From: Haliscomenobacter hydrossis DSM 1100
GTDB taxonomy: Bacteria; Bacteroidota; Bacteroidia; Chitinophagales; Saprospiraceae
Assembly: GCF_000212735.1 (NCBI RefSeq)
Contig: NC_015511.1
Span: forward strand, 62,001 to 126,000
Length of the DNA: 64,000 nt
Direction of reading: 5' to 3'
In this document: piece by piece, positions 24,998 to 33,635 of the stretch
Layout: every line of letters starts with the position of its first letter
Position numbering within the stretch: the stretch's first letter is position 1
Notes under the pieces: model-generated
The model's database searches: none
What the model saw: the letters and a program-made list of their open reading frames with translations, nothing else
What the model was told of the DNA's origin: nothing
Translations under genes and position numbers: made by a program

Positions 24998-26226
24998 AGT
25001 CACAATTCTACCTTACACTCTGTTTCTGGCTCTTTGTTGTGCTGGTAATACAGGCGCAAAATGACAGCACATTTTTTAAAAGAATCACCAGCGATTCTTC
25101 CAAAAATCAGCTCAATCTGGATGCCGTATACAACCGTCCGTTTTTGCAAGCAGGCAAAACACCCGTGGCAGTAGGCGGTTACGTAGAAAGCAAGGTAGAA
25201 TACCTACAAACGGATGGCGTTTCGGAGGGCTACCAATTTCAGATGCAACGCATGACTTTGTTTGTATCTTCCTCCATCCATCGGCGCATCAAGTTTTTGT
25301 CTGAAATAGAATTTGAAGAAGGCACCAAGGAGATCAACATCGAGTTTGCTTCCCTGGACGTACAGTTCAATCCAATGTTCAACCTGCGTGGTGGCATTTT
25401 GATGAATCCAATTGGTGCGTTCAACCAAAACCACGATGGCCCCAAATGGGAATTCAACGACCGCCCTTTTTCTGCCACCCAAATGTTGCCCGCCACTTTT
25501 AGCAACGTGGGTATGGGAATCTGGGGTAAATACGCCAAAAAGAACTGGATTTTTGGATATGAGGCCTATCTGACCAACGGTTTTGATGAGCAGATCATCA
25601 ACAACACCGAAAACAAAACATTTTTGCCTGCTTCCAAATTGAACCCTAACCGCTTTGAGGAAAATACCAATGGCCGCCCCCTATTTACCGGGAAAATAGC
25701 CTTGCGCAATCGCAAGTTTGGTGAAATTGGCCTGTCCACCATGCAGGGCATTTATAATAAATTTGTTGATGATGGGTTGATCCTGGACGAAAAACGTGCT
25801 GTGCGGGTTTGGGCAGTCGATTTTAATACCACAATCAATAAGTGGAATACCTTTATCAATGGAGAATGGGCTTGGGTGGCGGTGGATGTCCCTGAAACTT
25901 TTACCCAACAGTATGGCAATCGACAAAGTGGTGGCTTTATCGATATTGTCCAACCTATTATCAAACGAAAGATTTTTGGTTTTGACAACGCCGTCTTAAA
26001 TTTAGCTTGCCGTTTGGAGTACGTAGACTGGAACATTGGCACGTTTAAAGAAACAGGTGACAAGATCGGAGACAGCATTTGGGCGTTTGTACCAGCCCTA
26101 AGTTTTCGGCCTTCGGCTCAAACCGTGTTACGTTTGAATTATCGGTATCACGCCCAGACAGATATTTTAGGCAATCCACCTGCTTTGACAGCTGGATTTC
26201 AGCTTGGGTTGGCTAGCTATTTTTAG
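24994..26226 (+). CDS. outer-membrane porin (phosphate-selective porin O/P-like)
   Basis: 410 residues beginning with a signal peptide (MKSQFYLTLCFWLFVVLVIQAQ). The body alternates polar and hydrophobic residues as in a 16-strand barrel (GYVESKVEYLQTDG; MTLFVSSSIHRRIKFLSEIE; FNLRGGILMNPIG-like stretches) and ends with an aromatic (GLASYF), as outer-membrane barrels do. The layout resembles porin O/P-type proteins. Start overlaps the Rieske stop (ATGA at 24994-24997), indicating translational coupling; it may admit a substrate for the redox pair. Confidence 0.75.
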   Translation: MKSQFYLTLCFWLFVVLVIQAQNDSTFFKRITSDSSKNQLNLDAVYNRPFLQAGKTPVAVGGYVESKVEYLQTDGVSEGYQFQMQRMTLFVSSSIHRRIKFLSEIEFEEGTKEINIEFASLDVQFNPMFNLRGGILMNPIGAFNQNHDGPKWEFNDRPFSATQMLPATFSNVGMGIWGKYAKKNWIFGYEAYLTNGFDEQIINNTENKTFLPASKLNPNRFEENTNGRPLFTGKIALRNRKFGEIGLSTMQGIYNKFVDDGLILDEKRAVRVWAVDFNTTINKWNTFINGEWAWVAVDVPETFTQQYGNRQSGGFIDIVQPIIKRKIFGFDNAVLNLACRLEYVDWNIGTFKETGDKIGDSIWAFVPALSFRPSAQTVLRLNYRYHAQTDILGNPPALTAGFQLGLASYF

Positions 26227-26269
26227 CTACCTCAAATTTTAACAACTCATTACCAACTAAATAAAGCAA

Positions 26270-26306
26270 TTAGGTGCAATAAAATGCAGCACCTAAGCAT
26301 TTTATT
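26270..26306. promoter_or_regulatory. two interleaved perfect inverted repeats (pseudoknot-type geometry)
   Basis: Order of arms: TTAGGTGC (26270-26277), AATAAAATGC (26278-26287), a single A, GCACCTAA (26289-26296), GCATTTTATT (26297-26306). Arm 1 pairs with arm 3 (8 bp) and arm 2 with arm 4 (10 bp), both perfectly and with almost no spare bases. In RNA this is an H-type pseudoknot or two mutually exclusive hairpins at the end of the porin transcript; in DNA it is two overlapping operators just upstream of the promoter at 26309. Confidence 0.65.
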
Positions 26307-26308
26307 TG

Positions 26309-26316
26309 TATCTTTG
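26309..26316 (+). promoter_or_regulatory. TATCTTTG promoter
   Basis: TATCTTTG, 24 bp before the ATG at 26341. Its -33 region falls inside the interleaved inverted repeats at 26270-26306, so those could regulate it. Confidence 0.6.
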
Positions 26317-26340
26317 CAAAAGAATTGACAAAAAAAGAGT

Positions 26341-26787
26341 ATGCTTAAGTTTTTGCACATCATTTTGGCGCTCAATGTGCTGTTATCCACCAGTGGGGTA
26401 ACGGTATTTGAGCACTTGTGCCAAATGAATGGTAGAACGATAAGTATTTTTATTCAGCCTAAAGGATGTTGTAAATCTCAAAAGGTTACACAAAATTCTT
26501 GTCAAAAGGCAAAATGTAGCCTCAAAGATCACCACCACTCCTCTTTATCTAAAAAACCTTGCTGCGAGGATAAGTCACAACTCCTAAAATCAACTCCTGA
26601 GGGATCTACCCCGAAGATTGTTACCCTTGATTTCAATTTTGACTTTATAGCAGTCAACTTTTTGCCTTCTATTGTATGGACAAATACGATTACCCCAACC
26701 AGCCAAAAAGCACTCCGCTTCTACCTGTATAAACCACCACCTACGGTGACCGATATTCGGGTGTTTATACAGTCTTTCCTTTGTTAG
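26341..26787 (+). CDS. HYC_CC_PP-type small exported Cys-rich protein
   Basis: 148 residues: signal peptide MLKFLHIILALNVLLSTSGV, then EHLCQMNG (the HYC-like motif), KGCCKSQKV, a Cys/His-rich stretch (CQKAKCSLKDHHHSS), KKPCCED (the CC motif) and YKPPP near the end (the PP motif). This order matches the Bacteroidota family named HYC_CC_PP, whose members accompany TonB receptors and metal genes; a metal-binding role is likely but unproven. It is preceded by its own promoter and followed by terminator hairpins. Confidence 0.75.
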   Translation: MLKFLHIILALNVLLSTSGVTVFEHLCQMNGRTISIFIQPKGCCKSQKVTQNSCQKAKCSLKDHHHSSLSKKPCCEDKSQLLKSTPEGSTPKIVTLDFNFDFIAVNFLPSIVWTNTITPTSQKALRFYLYKPPPTVTDIRVFIQSFLC

Positions 26788-26801
26788 ATCATTCCTGCTC
26801 T

Positions 26802-26840
26802 ATTTTGCCGTTCTGGCAAAATTCGAAGCCAATCCGGCTT
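26802..26840 (+). terminator. two consecutive hairpins
   Basis: ATTTTGCC-GTTCT-GGCAAAAT (26802-26822) and AAGCC-AATCC-GGCTT (26826-26840) follow the HYC_CC_PP gene by 15 bp; the second is followed by a T-rich stretch. Confidence 0.65.
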
Positions 26841-26929
26841 TGTATTCATCTCAAGTTTTCTTTATCCACAAGATCAGCTACTTGTTGCTTTGAGCAATAA
26901 GGTCTAATGATGTTGTAAACTTTTCAGCA

Positions 26930-27817
26930 ATGAAAAAGTTATTGATGGCTAGCCTGTCACTGCTTTTTGTATGGGCTAGCTATGCCCAAACACCAACTAA
27001 AAAAGTAGACTTTAAAGTCCCTACCGCAAGCCCAGATGCTACTTTTACCCAACATTTTGGGGAAAGTGAAATCAAAGTTACTTATGGTCGTCCCCTTGCC
27101 CGAGGGCGTAAGGTTTTTGGCAACTTGGTTCCTTTTGATAGCTTATGGCGTACCGGAGCGGGCGATTGTACCACAATTGAACTGTCAGAAGAGGTCGGTA
27201 TTGGTGGTAAAAAAATGGCTCCGGGCAAATACGCACTATTCACCATTCCAGGCATCGAAGAATGGACCATTGTCCTCAACAGTGATGTAAGCTTGCATGG
27301 AGCTTTTGGGTATACCGCTCAAAAAGACGTACATCGCTTCAAAGTGAAGTCCCAAAAGGCAGAACGTTTCTACGAGACTTTTACCACCGAGATCAATGAT
27401 TTTGCAGCGGATGGAAGTGCTTCTTTGAATTTGATTTGGGAAAATACTCAGGTTAAAATTCCACTGACTACTACTTCCGATGAGAGAATTATGACCGAGA
27501 TTCGCCAAAGGCTTTTGGAGAACAAGGAGCAGGACGCAGACTTGCTCTTCCAGGCTGCCAATTATTACTACACTACTCGACGTGATCTTAAGCAAGCGAC
27601 TACTTGGGTATCAGCAGCCGAAAAACTGGATGCAGAAAACTTTGCCATTCCTAATCTTGCTCAGAAAATTTTTGCGGATACAAAACAGTACAGCTTGGCC
27701 ATCGATGCGGCCAAACGAGCCATTGTTTTGGCAGAAAAGCAAAATCGTACCAGCGCGGTAACCAGTTTGAAAAAACGCATTGCCGAGTGGCAACAACTAC
27801 TGAAATCCAAACCATAA
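26930..27817 (+). CDS. DUF2911 domain protein with TPR-like C-terminus
   Basis: 295 residues. Signal peptide MKKLLMASLSLLFVWASYAQ, then the DUF2911 domain: FGESEIKVTYGRPLARGRKV, VPFDSLWRTGAGDCTTIELS, KMAPGKYALFTIPG and EWTIVLNSD are its hallmark blocks. The C-terminal third (ADLLFQAANYYYTTRRDLKQA, AIDAAKRAIVLAEKQ) is helical and TPR-like. Exported, role unknown; common in Bacteroidota. Lies between the HYC_CC_PP gene and a beta-propeller lipoprotein, 52 bp before the latter's start. Confidence 0.85.
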   Translation: MKKLLMASLSLLFVWASYAQTPTKKVDFKVPTASPDATFTQHFGESEIKVTYGRPLARGRKVFGNLVPFDSLWRTGAGDCTTIELSEEVGIGGKKMAPGKYALFTIPGIEEWTIVLNSDVSLHGAFGYTAQKDVHRFKVKSQKAERFYETFTTEINDFAADGSASLNLIWENTQVKIPLTTTSDERIMTEIRQRLLENKEQDADLLFQAANYYYTTRRDLKQATTWVSAAEKLDAENFAIPNLAQKIFADTKQYSLAIDAAKRAIVLAEKQNRTSAVTSLKKRIAEWQQLLKSKP

Positions 27818-27869
27818 TCCTTGGGTAAAACCCAAGTTACATTCCTTGAATCACCAAAATTTATTAACC

Positions 27870-28895
27870 ATGAAACTATCACATTTTTTAGGGACATTTC
27901 TGTTGTTGAGTGCTGTTTTTTCTTGCAAAAAATCAGAACAGCTCAATATTGATTATCCCGCAGCTTTTGTCGTGAATGGAGCTTCCAATAACGTGGTGGT
28001 AATTGATTTAAATACCGACCTGAAGACAGGGACACTAGGCTTAGACGGTGCTACCTTTCCTCACCACATTTACCTCAGCCCCGACAAATCTCAAATCGCC
28101 GTGGCCATCACTTCTACCGATTTGAGTGCCGGTCATGGTGGGCATGGTACAGGAACCGCTGCCTACCAGGTAATCATCCTTGATACAAAAACTGGCGAAA
28201 TACATCACTCTATTGCACTGGATAAGTTGCCCCACAATGCAGCCTATTCTCCTGATGGCAAAGAGCTATGGGTGGGACAGGCGGACGCTGCGCAAAGCAA
28301 AATTTTGGTATTTAATACTTCGGATTTTTCACAGAAGGCCAGCATCAATGTGGGAAAAGGCCTTTCTGAAACTACCTTTTCTGTAGATGGTACCAAGGTT
28401 TATGCCGCCAATACCGATGACAACACCATTGCCATCATCAAAGCTGCGGATAAATCGATCCTGACCACTTTGTCCGTAGGCACTGCTCCAGTTGGTGCTT
28501 GGCCTGCTGAGAATGGCAAAATGTATGCCGACAATGAAACCAGCAAAACAGTATCCGAGATTGATGTGGCTACCAACGCCATTACAGCTACCATCAACCT
28601 GGGCTTCAAACCCGGCTACGTAGCCTACAGCGATCACCACGCAGAATTGTGGGTGAGTGATGCGGATAATGGCAAGGTGGTTTATTTCAAGTTAGTGGCT
28701 GGTAAATGGACAAAAGAGGGCGAAATCAGCACTGGAGCCGATGCTCATGCCATCGCTTTCAACGCGGATGGTACCAAAGCCTTTGTTACCAATCAAGGTG
28801 CTGGTACATTGTCCATCATCAAAATGAGCGACCATACCAAAATAAAAGACATTGCCGTGGGTGATATGCCTAATGGTATTGCCCTGAATCTCTGA
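27870..28895 (+). CDS. YncE-like beta-propeller lipoprotein
   Basis: 341 residues from ATG 27870 (a TTG at 27846 is upstream). Lipoprotein signal MKLSHFLGTFLLLSAVFSC with Cys19. The rest is a seven-bladed-propeller pattern of YVTN/SMP-30-like repeats: VVIDLNTDLKTGTL, PHHIYLSPDKSQIAVA, AYSPDGKELWVGQ, TTFSVDGTKVYAAN, AIAFNADGTKAFVTNQ. A His/Gly-rich insertion (GHGGHGTG) lies near residue 90. Such proteins resemble YncE and the cytochrome cd1 propeller fold; a scaffold or metal-sensing role is possible. A hairpin follows. Confidence 0.8.
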   Translation: MKLSHFLGTFLLLSAVFSCKKSEQLNIDYPAAFVVNGASNNVVVIDLNTDLKTGTLGLDGATFPHHIYLSPDKSQIAVAITSTDLSAGHGGHGTGTAAYQVIILDTKTGEIHHSIALDKLPHNAAYSPDGKELWVGQADAAQSKILVFNTSDFSQKASINVGKGLSETTFSVDGTKVYAANTDDNTIAIIKAADKSILTTLSVGTAPVGAWPAENGKMYADNETSKTVSEIDVATNAITATINLGFKPGYVAYSDHHAELWVSDADNGKVVYFKLVAGKWTKEGEISTGADAHAIAFNADGTKAFVTNQGAGTLSIIKMSDHTKIKDIAVGDMPNGIALNL

Positions 28896-28916
28896 TTATT
28901 ATTCGTCAATCTGGCT

Positions 28917-28934
28917 CCGACTGAGTACAGTCGG
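28917..28934 (+). terminator. hairpin after the propeller gene
   Basis: CCGACTG-AGTA-CAGTCGG, 21 bp after the stop. There is no T-run, so it may stabilise the transcript end or separate genes rather than terminate fully. Confidence 0.5.
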
Positions 28935-28962
28935 TAAAACAAAGCTTTAAACAATCAATTGT

Positions 28963-29970
28963 ATGAAAAACGGATTCATCGCAAGCTTGGTTCTTGCACT
29001 TTCTTTTGGCTTGTTCAGTGCTTGCCAAAATTCAGCCTCCAAAACACCTGTAGAAACTGTCGCTGCTGGGGTAAAGTACATCTGCCCCATGAACTGTGAA
29101 GATGGCAAAACGTATGACAAACCTGGTTCTTGCCCAGTTTGCCATATGGATTTGGAACTAATGAAAGCTGAAGTTGAAGCGAATAAAGCTGAATACTATA
29201 CTGCTTTTACAATTAGCCCTGCTCAACTGGAAGTGGGCAAATCGGGCATGATGTCTTTTACCCCCAAGATCAAAGACAAGGATGGGACTGCTGTTCCGCT
29301 GGATTTGGTGCATGAGAAAAAAATGCACTTGATTTTGGTGAGTGACGACTTGTCTTCGTTTGATCACATTCACCCCGAATATTCGGCTTCGGGTAGCTAC
29401 GACATCAAAGTGCTGGCTAAAGGGGAGAATTTCACCAATGGCCGTGGACACAATGAAACCCGCTTTGAGGGCGGCGGCAAGTATTGGGCTTTTGCTGATT
29501 TCAAACCCACAGGTGGCCTGAATCAGGTCAACAAAATTGAAGTGGATGTGGCAGGGGCGCCCGCTAAAGCACTCAGCTTTCCGCAAGCAAAAATGACTAC
29601 TTCGATAGATGGATATTCGCTAACAATGGAAGCAGGTCACTCCGGTACTGGCCTTGTTTCAGGTAGCCAACAACACATTCCTGTTTCCATCAAACAAGGC
29701 GGGCAAGCGGTTGACCCAGCTACTTTTGAAAACTACTTGGGTGAAAAAGCACACCTGGTTATGATTGAAGTGGATTCAAAAGAATATGTACACACCCACC
29801 CAGCTGTAGAAAACGGTAAACTGGATGTACACACCACTTTTGCAAAGCCAGGTACTTATCGGGGCTGGTTGCAGTTTCAAACAGCTGGCAAAGTCCACAC
29901 TGCCGATTTTGTAATCAAAGTTCAAGAGGGCTCAGCGCAGGCTGAACAAGATGGCCATGCAGGTCATTAA
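28963..29970 (+). CDS. lipoprotein with heavy-metal-binding domain (HMBD)
   Basis: 335 residues. Lipoprotein signal ending FGLFSAC at about 20, then the HMBD zinc-ribbon-like motif YICPMNCEDG...KPGSCPVCHMDLELM at about 42-65 (the same domain that occurs on CusB-type adaptors at 41744 and 43054). The remaining 270 residues contain two His-bearing beta modules (SSFDHIHPEYSASGSYDI; KEYVHTHPAVENGKLDVHTT) and a C-terminal DGHAGH. Unlike the adaptors it has no lipoyl or hairpin domain, so it is a stand-alone periplasmic metal binder, probably for Cu or Ag. Confidence 0.75.
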   Translation: MKNGFIASLVLALSFGLFSACQNSASKTPVETVAAGVKYICPMNCEDGKTYDKPGSCPVCHMDLELMKAEVEANKAEYYTAFTISPAQLEVGKSGMMSFTPKIKDKDGTAVPLDLVHEKKMHLILVSDDLSSFDHIHPEYSASGSYDIKVLAKGENFTNGRGHNETRFEGGGKYWAFADFKPTGGLNQVNKIEVDVAGAPAKALSFPQAKMTTSIDGYSLTMEAGHSGTGLVSGSQQHIPVSIKQGGQAVDPATFENYLGEKAHLVMIEVDSKEYVHTHPAVENGKLDVHTTFAKPGTYRGWLQFQTAGKVHTADFVIKVQEGSAQAEQDGHAGH

Positions 29971-30009
29971 AAACGACAATACGATTTAAAATCATTAAAA
30001 AATTCAACC

Positions 30010-30405
30010 ATGAGAATTTCCATCATCTTGTTTTTCTCTTTCTGTTTTGCACAGCTTGCGGTGGCGCAACAGGCCACTACAGGCAATGACAATTTGCAAA
30101 CCGCCCAATTCAAAGTTTTGGGCAATTGTGGCATGTGCAAAAAGACCATCGAAAAGGCCGCCTTGGGCGCCCAGGCTTCTACTGCCGTATGGGATGTTAA
30201 GACGGATATGATCAGTGTCGCTTTTGATGGCAAAAAGACATCAAAGGAGGCTCTCCAAAAAGCCATCGCTTTAGCTGGTTACGACAATGCAGGCTACAAA
30301 GCCGATGATGAAGCATACAAGAAACTTCACGGTTGCTGCCAGTACGACCGGACGGGTGAAGCAGGCGGAACGAAATCATGTACCGCCAACGATCAGGAGC
30401 ATTAA
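30010..30405 (+). CDS. exported HMA-domain metal-binding protein
   Basis: 131 residues. Signal peptide MRISIILFFSFCFAQLAVAQ; HMA domain with the classical GNCGMCKKTIEKA (CxxC) motif at about 38-50 and the expected beta-alpha-beta-beta-alpha-beta pattern through YDNAGYKADDEAY. The C-terminal tail adds HGCCQYDR and SCTANDQEH, extra thiol and His ligands. Probably a periplasmic Cu/Zn-binding protein or chaperone feeding the RND system that follows 82 bp later. Unlike the HMA-like protein at 9239 it keeps the normal CxxC. Confidence 0.8.
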   Translation: MRISIILFFSFCFAQLAVAQQATTGNDNLQTAQFKVLGNCGMCKKTIEKAALGAQASTAVWDVKTDMISVAFDGKKTSKEALQKAIALAGYDNAGYKADDEAYKKLHGCCQYDRTGEAGGTKSCTANDQEH

Positions 30406-30450
30406 ATAGTAGAACTGAATCGTACCATAAATTTTATTGATGAGTTGGGT

Positions 30451-30469
30451 TCCGGGCCATAGGCCCGGA
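30451..30469 (+). terminator. GC-rich hairpin before the second RND operon
   Basis: TCCGGGCC-ATA-GGCCCGGA followed by GCCTTTATTCC. It lies 46 bp after the HMA gene and 18 bp before the RND start, so it could terminate the upstream transcript partly. Confidence 0.6.
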
Positions 30470-30486
30470 GCCTTTATTCCTTCCCT

Positions 30487-33400
30487 ATGTTGAATCGAGT
30501 TATTCAATTTTCCTTACAGAATCGACTGTTTGTTGTTGCTTCTGCAGCACTCTTACTGGTGTGGGGCACCTGGACTACGGTACATTTACCCGTTGACGTG
30601 CTGCCCGACCTCAATCGTCCTCGCGTGACCGTGTTTTTGGAAGCAGGTGGGATGTCTCCTGAGGAAATAGAAGTGCAAGCGGTTTTGCCCATCGAAACGG
30701 CGCTAAATGGCTCTCCAGGGGTCGAAGTGGTGCGCAGTAGCTCCTCGCGTGGGATCGGACTCGTGTTTATAGAGTTTGACTGGGATGTAGATTTGTACCG
30801 CGCCCGCCAATTGGTGGCAGAAAAACTCAGCACCGTACCACTTCCCAATGGGATTGTACCCGTGATGGGGCCAATATCTTCGGTCATGGGTCAAATCATG
30901 TTGGTTGGCGTAACGGCTAAAGTCCCCAAAGGTAAAACCATCGACCCTGAAAAGGCTGCGGAGATTCGCACTTTGGCTGATTTTACCATTCGCCGCCGAT
31001 TGCTGGCCATCAAAGGGGTTGCCCAGGTGATTCCCATCGGTGGAGACCGCCTGCAATACCAGGTGCTGGTGTCTTCAGCTAAACTCAAACAATACAACTT
31101 AACCCTCGAAGACATTAATTTGGCTTTGGAAAATGCCAACCTGAATTCCACTGGAAGTTTTTTTAATCGTTACGGTTCGGAGGTGTTGATTAGTGTACTG
31201 GGGCGGGCAAAAAACCTGGAGGATTTACAAGGTACGGTTGTGGTCAATCGAGGGGGCAGCCCTGTACTGCTGAGCCAGGTAGCAGACGTACAGTTTGGCG
31301 CAGCCATCAAACGGGGCGATGCTTCAATCAATGCCAAACCTGCGGTAATCCTTACCGTTGAAAAACAACCTGGTGCCAATACCGTTACTTTAACGGAAGA
31401 CATTGAGCAGGCACTGAACGAACTGAAACTTTCTCTTCCCTCCGATATTGAACTCAATCCAAAGGTTTTTCAACAAAAAAACTTTATCGTACATGCTCTC
31501 ACCAATGTGGAAGAGGCACTACGTGATGGGTTCATCCTGGTGATCATTGTCTTGTTTTTGTTTCTGCTTAATTTCCGAACGACCATCATCACGCTTACAG
31601 CGATTCCGCTTTCTTTGGTCATCACCGCATTGATTTTTAAATGGTTCAATATTTCCATTAACACGCTAACCCTGGGTGGTTTGGCCATTGCCATTGGCGA
31701 ATTGGTGGATGATGCAATTGTGGATGTAGAAAACGTATTCCGGCGCTTGCGGGAAAACAAAGAGCTGGAAAACCCAAAAAACCCCTTGCAAGTCATTTAC
31801 GATGCCAGTAGTGAGGTGCGCAATTCGATTGTGTACGCTACCATTATTGTGGTGCTGGTATTTCTGCCGCTCTTCCAACTTCAGGGCATTGAGGGACGAA
31901 TATTCGCCCCACTGGGTATCGCTTACATTACCTCCATTTTGGCGTCACTTTTGGTGTCTCTTTCCGTTACACCAGCACTCTGCGCCTACTTATTGCCCCG
32001 ATCCAACCTGAATGAAGGCAAAGAGTCCGCTTTGGTGAGATGGCTCAAAAAACAGGATGTAAAACTCCTGCACCTTGGTTTATCTCATCCTCGGATGGTG
32101 CTTGGCTTTGCTTCGGCATTGGTTGTAGCAGCTTTGCTGGTTGCCATGCGCTTTGGTACCGAGTTTTTGCCCCCTTTTAACGAAGGTAGCTTTACGGTCA
32201 ATCTCTATGCTCCCGCTGGCACTTCTTTGGAAGAAAGCAATAAGATCGGTACAGTTGCGGAGCAACTCATGCTCAGGGTAAAGGATGTAGAATATACTGC
32301 TCGCCGCACGGGGCGAGCAGAGTTGGACGAACACGTTGAACCCGTAAGCAACTCCGAAATTGAAGTAGAGCTAAAAGAGGATGCGCGGCCACGTTCCGAA
32401 GTAGTGGCGGATATTCGGAAACAGTTAGCCAATCTCGCTGGGGTTTCAGTGAGCATCGGTCAGCCTATTTCGCATCGCCTCGACCACTTGTTGAGCGGGG
32501 TCAGAGCACAGATTGCCATCAAGATTTTTGGAGAGGACCTTACGGAGTTACGCGCATTGGCTGCCCAGGTTCAAGGGGTGGTAAAGGATATCCCTGGAGC
32601 GGTTGATGTTCAAGTTGAACGGCAGGTCTTGGTTCCACAACTAACCATTCGTATCGACCGACAGGCTTTGCAACGCTACGGCATGCAAACGGGTGAAGTG
32701 GCACGAGATCTGGAGATTTTGTACGGAGGACTAGTCGTTTCTCAAATTTTGGAAGGTCAAAAGACCTTTGACCTGGTCTTGCGTTCAGTCGCAAAGGATC
32801 GGGAGAATTTGGAAAATATTCGCAATACGCAAATCCATACTCCTGAAGGCGTGCTCATCCCACTCAATAGTATCGCGCACATTGAATACGAAAAAGGCAT
32901 CAATACCGTCAGCCATGAAAACAGCCAGCGGCGCATCATCGTCTCTGCCAACGTTCAGGGGAGAGACCTGGGAAGTACAGCAGCCGCCATCCAAAAGGCA
33001 GTAGGGGATAAGTTGAAAATGCCCCAAGGGTATTTTTTGGAATACGGGGGACAGTTTGAAGCTCAAAAAGAGGCTTCTCGGCTCATCGGCATACTGAGTG
33101 TGTTTGCACTTTTAGGCATCTTCCTGGTGTTGTATGCACATTTTCGTTCTTGGCGCATTGTGCTCCAGGTGATGCTGAATATTCCATTGGCACTGGTGGG
33201 TAGTGTCATTGCAGTATGGTTGACCGGGGGCACTTTTTCCGTAGCCACGCTGGTGGGCTTCATTACCCTTACGGGGATTGCCTCGCGCAACGGAATCATG
33301 ATGATTTCGCACTACTTGCATTTGATGGAACACGAGGGGGAAAAGTTTGATCAACAAATGATCATCCGCGGATCATTGGAACGTTTGGTCCCCGTGTTGA

Positions 33401-33633
33401 TGACGGCACTGGTTGCTGCGCTGGCCTTAATTCCACTTACCCTCGATGCCCAGGCTGCGGGCAAGGAAATTCTTTACCCGGTAGCTACGGTGATTTTGGG
33501 AGGTTTACTTTCATCCACCTTGTTAGACATGATTGTTACCCCATCTATATTCTGGCTTTGGGGTGAACAAGCTGTTCACGACTATTTTCAAGGCAAGAAC
33601 CAATCGGTCTCTTTAACTCAAGATAAGCATTGA
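30487..33633 (+). CDS. heavy-metal RND efflux permease (system B)
   Basis: 1048 residues, full length for a CzcA/CusA-family pump. MLNRVIQFSLQNRLFVV start, PVDVLPDLNRPRVTVF near 40, the TM4 proton-relay segment IAIGELVDDAIVDVENVFRR, EFLPPFNEGSFTVNLYAPAG after TM7, and GFITLTGIASRNGIMM in the second half. The FNEGSFTVN motif differs from both the CzcA-like (EEGDIATH, gene 15521) and CusA-like (DEGSLLFMP, gene 38567) pumps here, so its metal cannot be told. Stop overlaps the region of the next gene's start by a few bases. Confidence 0.9.
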   Translation: MLNRVIQFSLQNRLFVVASAALLLVWGTWTTVHLPVDVLPDLNRPRVTVFLEAGGMSPEEIEVQAVLPIETALNGSPGVEVVRSSSSRGIGLVFIEFDWDVDLYRARQLVAEKLSTVPLPNGIVPVMGPISSVMGQIMLVGVTAKVPKGKTIDPEKAAEIRTLADFTIRRRLLAIKGVAQVIPIGGDRLQYQVLVSSAKLKQYNLTLEDINLALENANLNSTGSFFNRYGSEVLISVLGRAKNLEDLQGTVVVNRGGSPVLLSQVADVQFGAAIKRGDASINAKPAVILTVEKQPGANTVTLTEDIEQALNELKLSLPSDIELNPKVFQQKNFIVHALTNVEEALRDGFILVIIVLFLFLLNFRTTIITLTAIPLSLVITALIFKWFNISINTLTLGGLAIAIGELVDDAIVDVENVFRRLRENKELENPKNPLQVIYDASSEVRNSIVYATIIVVLVFLPLFQLQGIEGRIFAPLGIAYITSILASLLVSLSVTPALCAYLLPRSNLNEGKESALVRWLKKQDVKLLHLGLSHPRMVLGFASALVVAALLVAMRFGTEFLPPFNEGSFTVNLYAPAGTSLEESNKIGTVAEQLMLRVKDVEYTARRTGRAELDEHVEPVSNSEIEVELKEDARPRSEVVADIRKQLANLAGVSVSIGQPISHRLDHLLSGVRAQIAIKIFGEDLTELRALAAQVQGVVKDIPGAVDVQVERQVLVPQLTIRIDRQALQRYGMQTGEVARDLEILYGGLVVSQILEGQKTFDLVLRSVAKDRENLENIRNTQIHTPEGVLIPLNSIAHIEYEKGINTVSHENSQRRIIVSANVQGRDLGSTAAAIQKAVGDKLKMPQGYFLEYGGQFEAQKEASRLIGILSVFALLGIFLVLYAHFRSWRIVLQVMLNIPLALVGSVIAVWLTGGTFSVATLVGFITLTGIASRNGIMMISHYLHLMEHEGEKFDQQMIIRGSLERLVPVLMTALVAALALIPLTLDAQAAGKEILYPVATVILGGLLSSTLLDMIVTPSIFWLWGEQAVHDYFQGKNQSVSLTQDKH

Positions 33634-33635
33634 TT

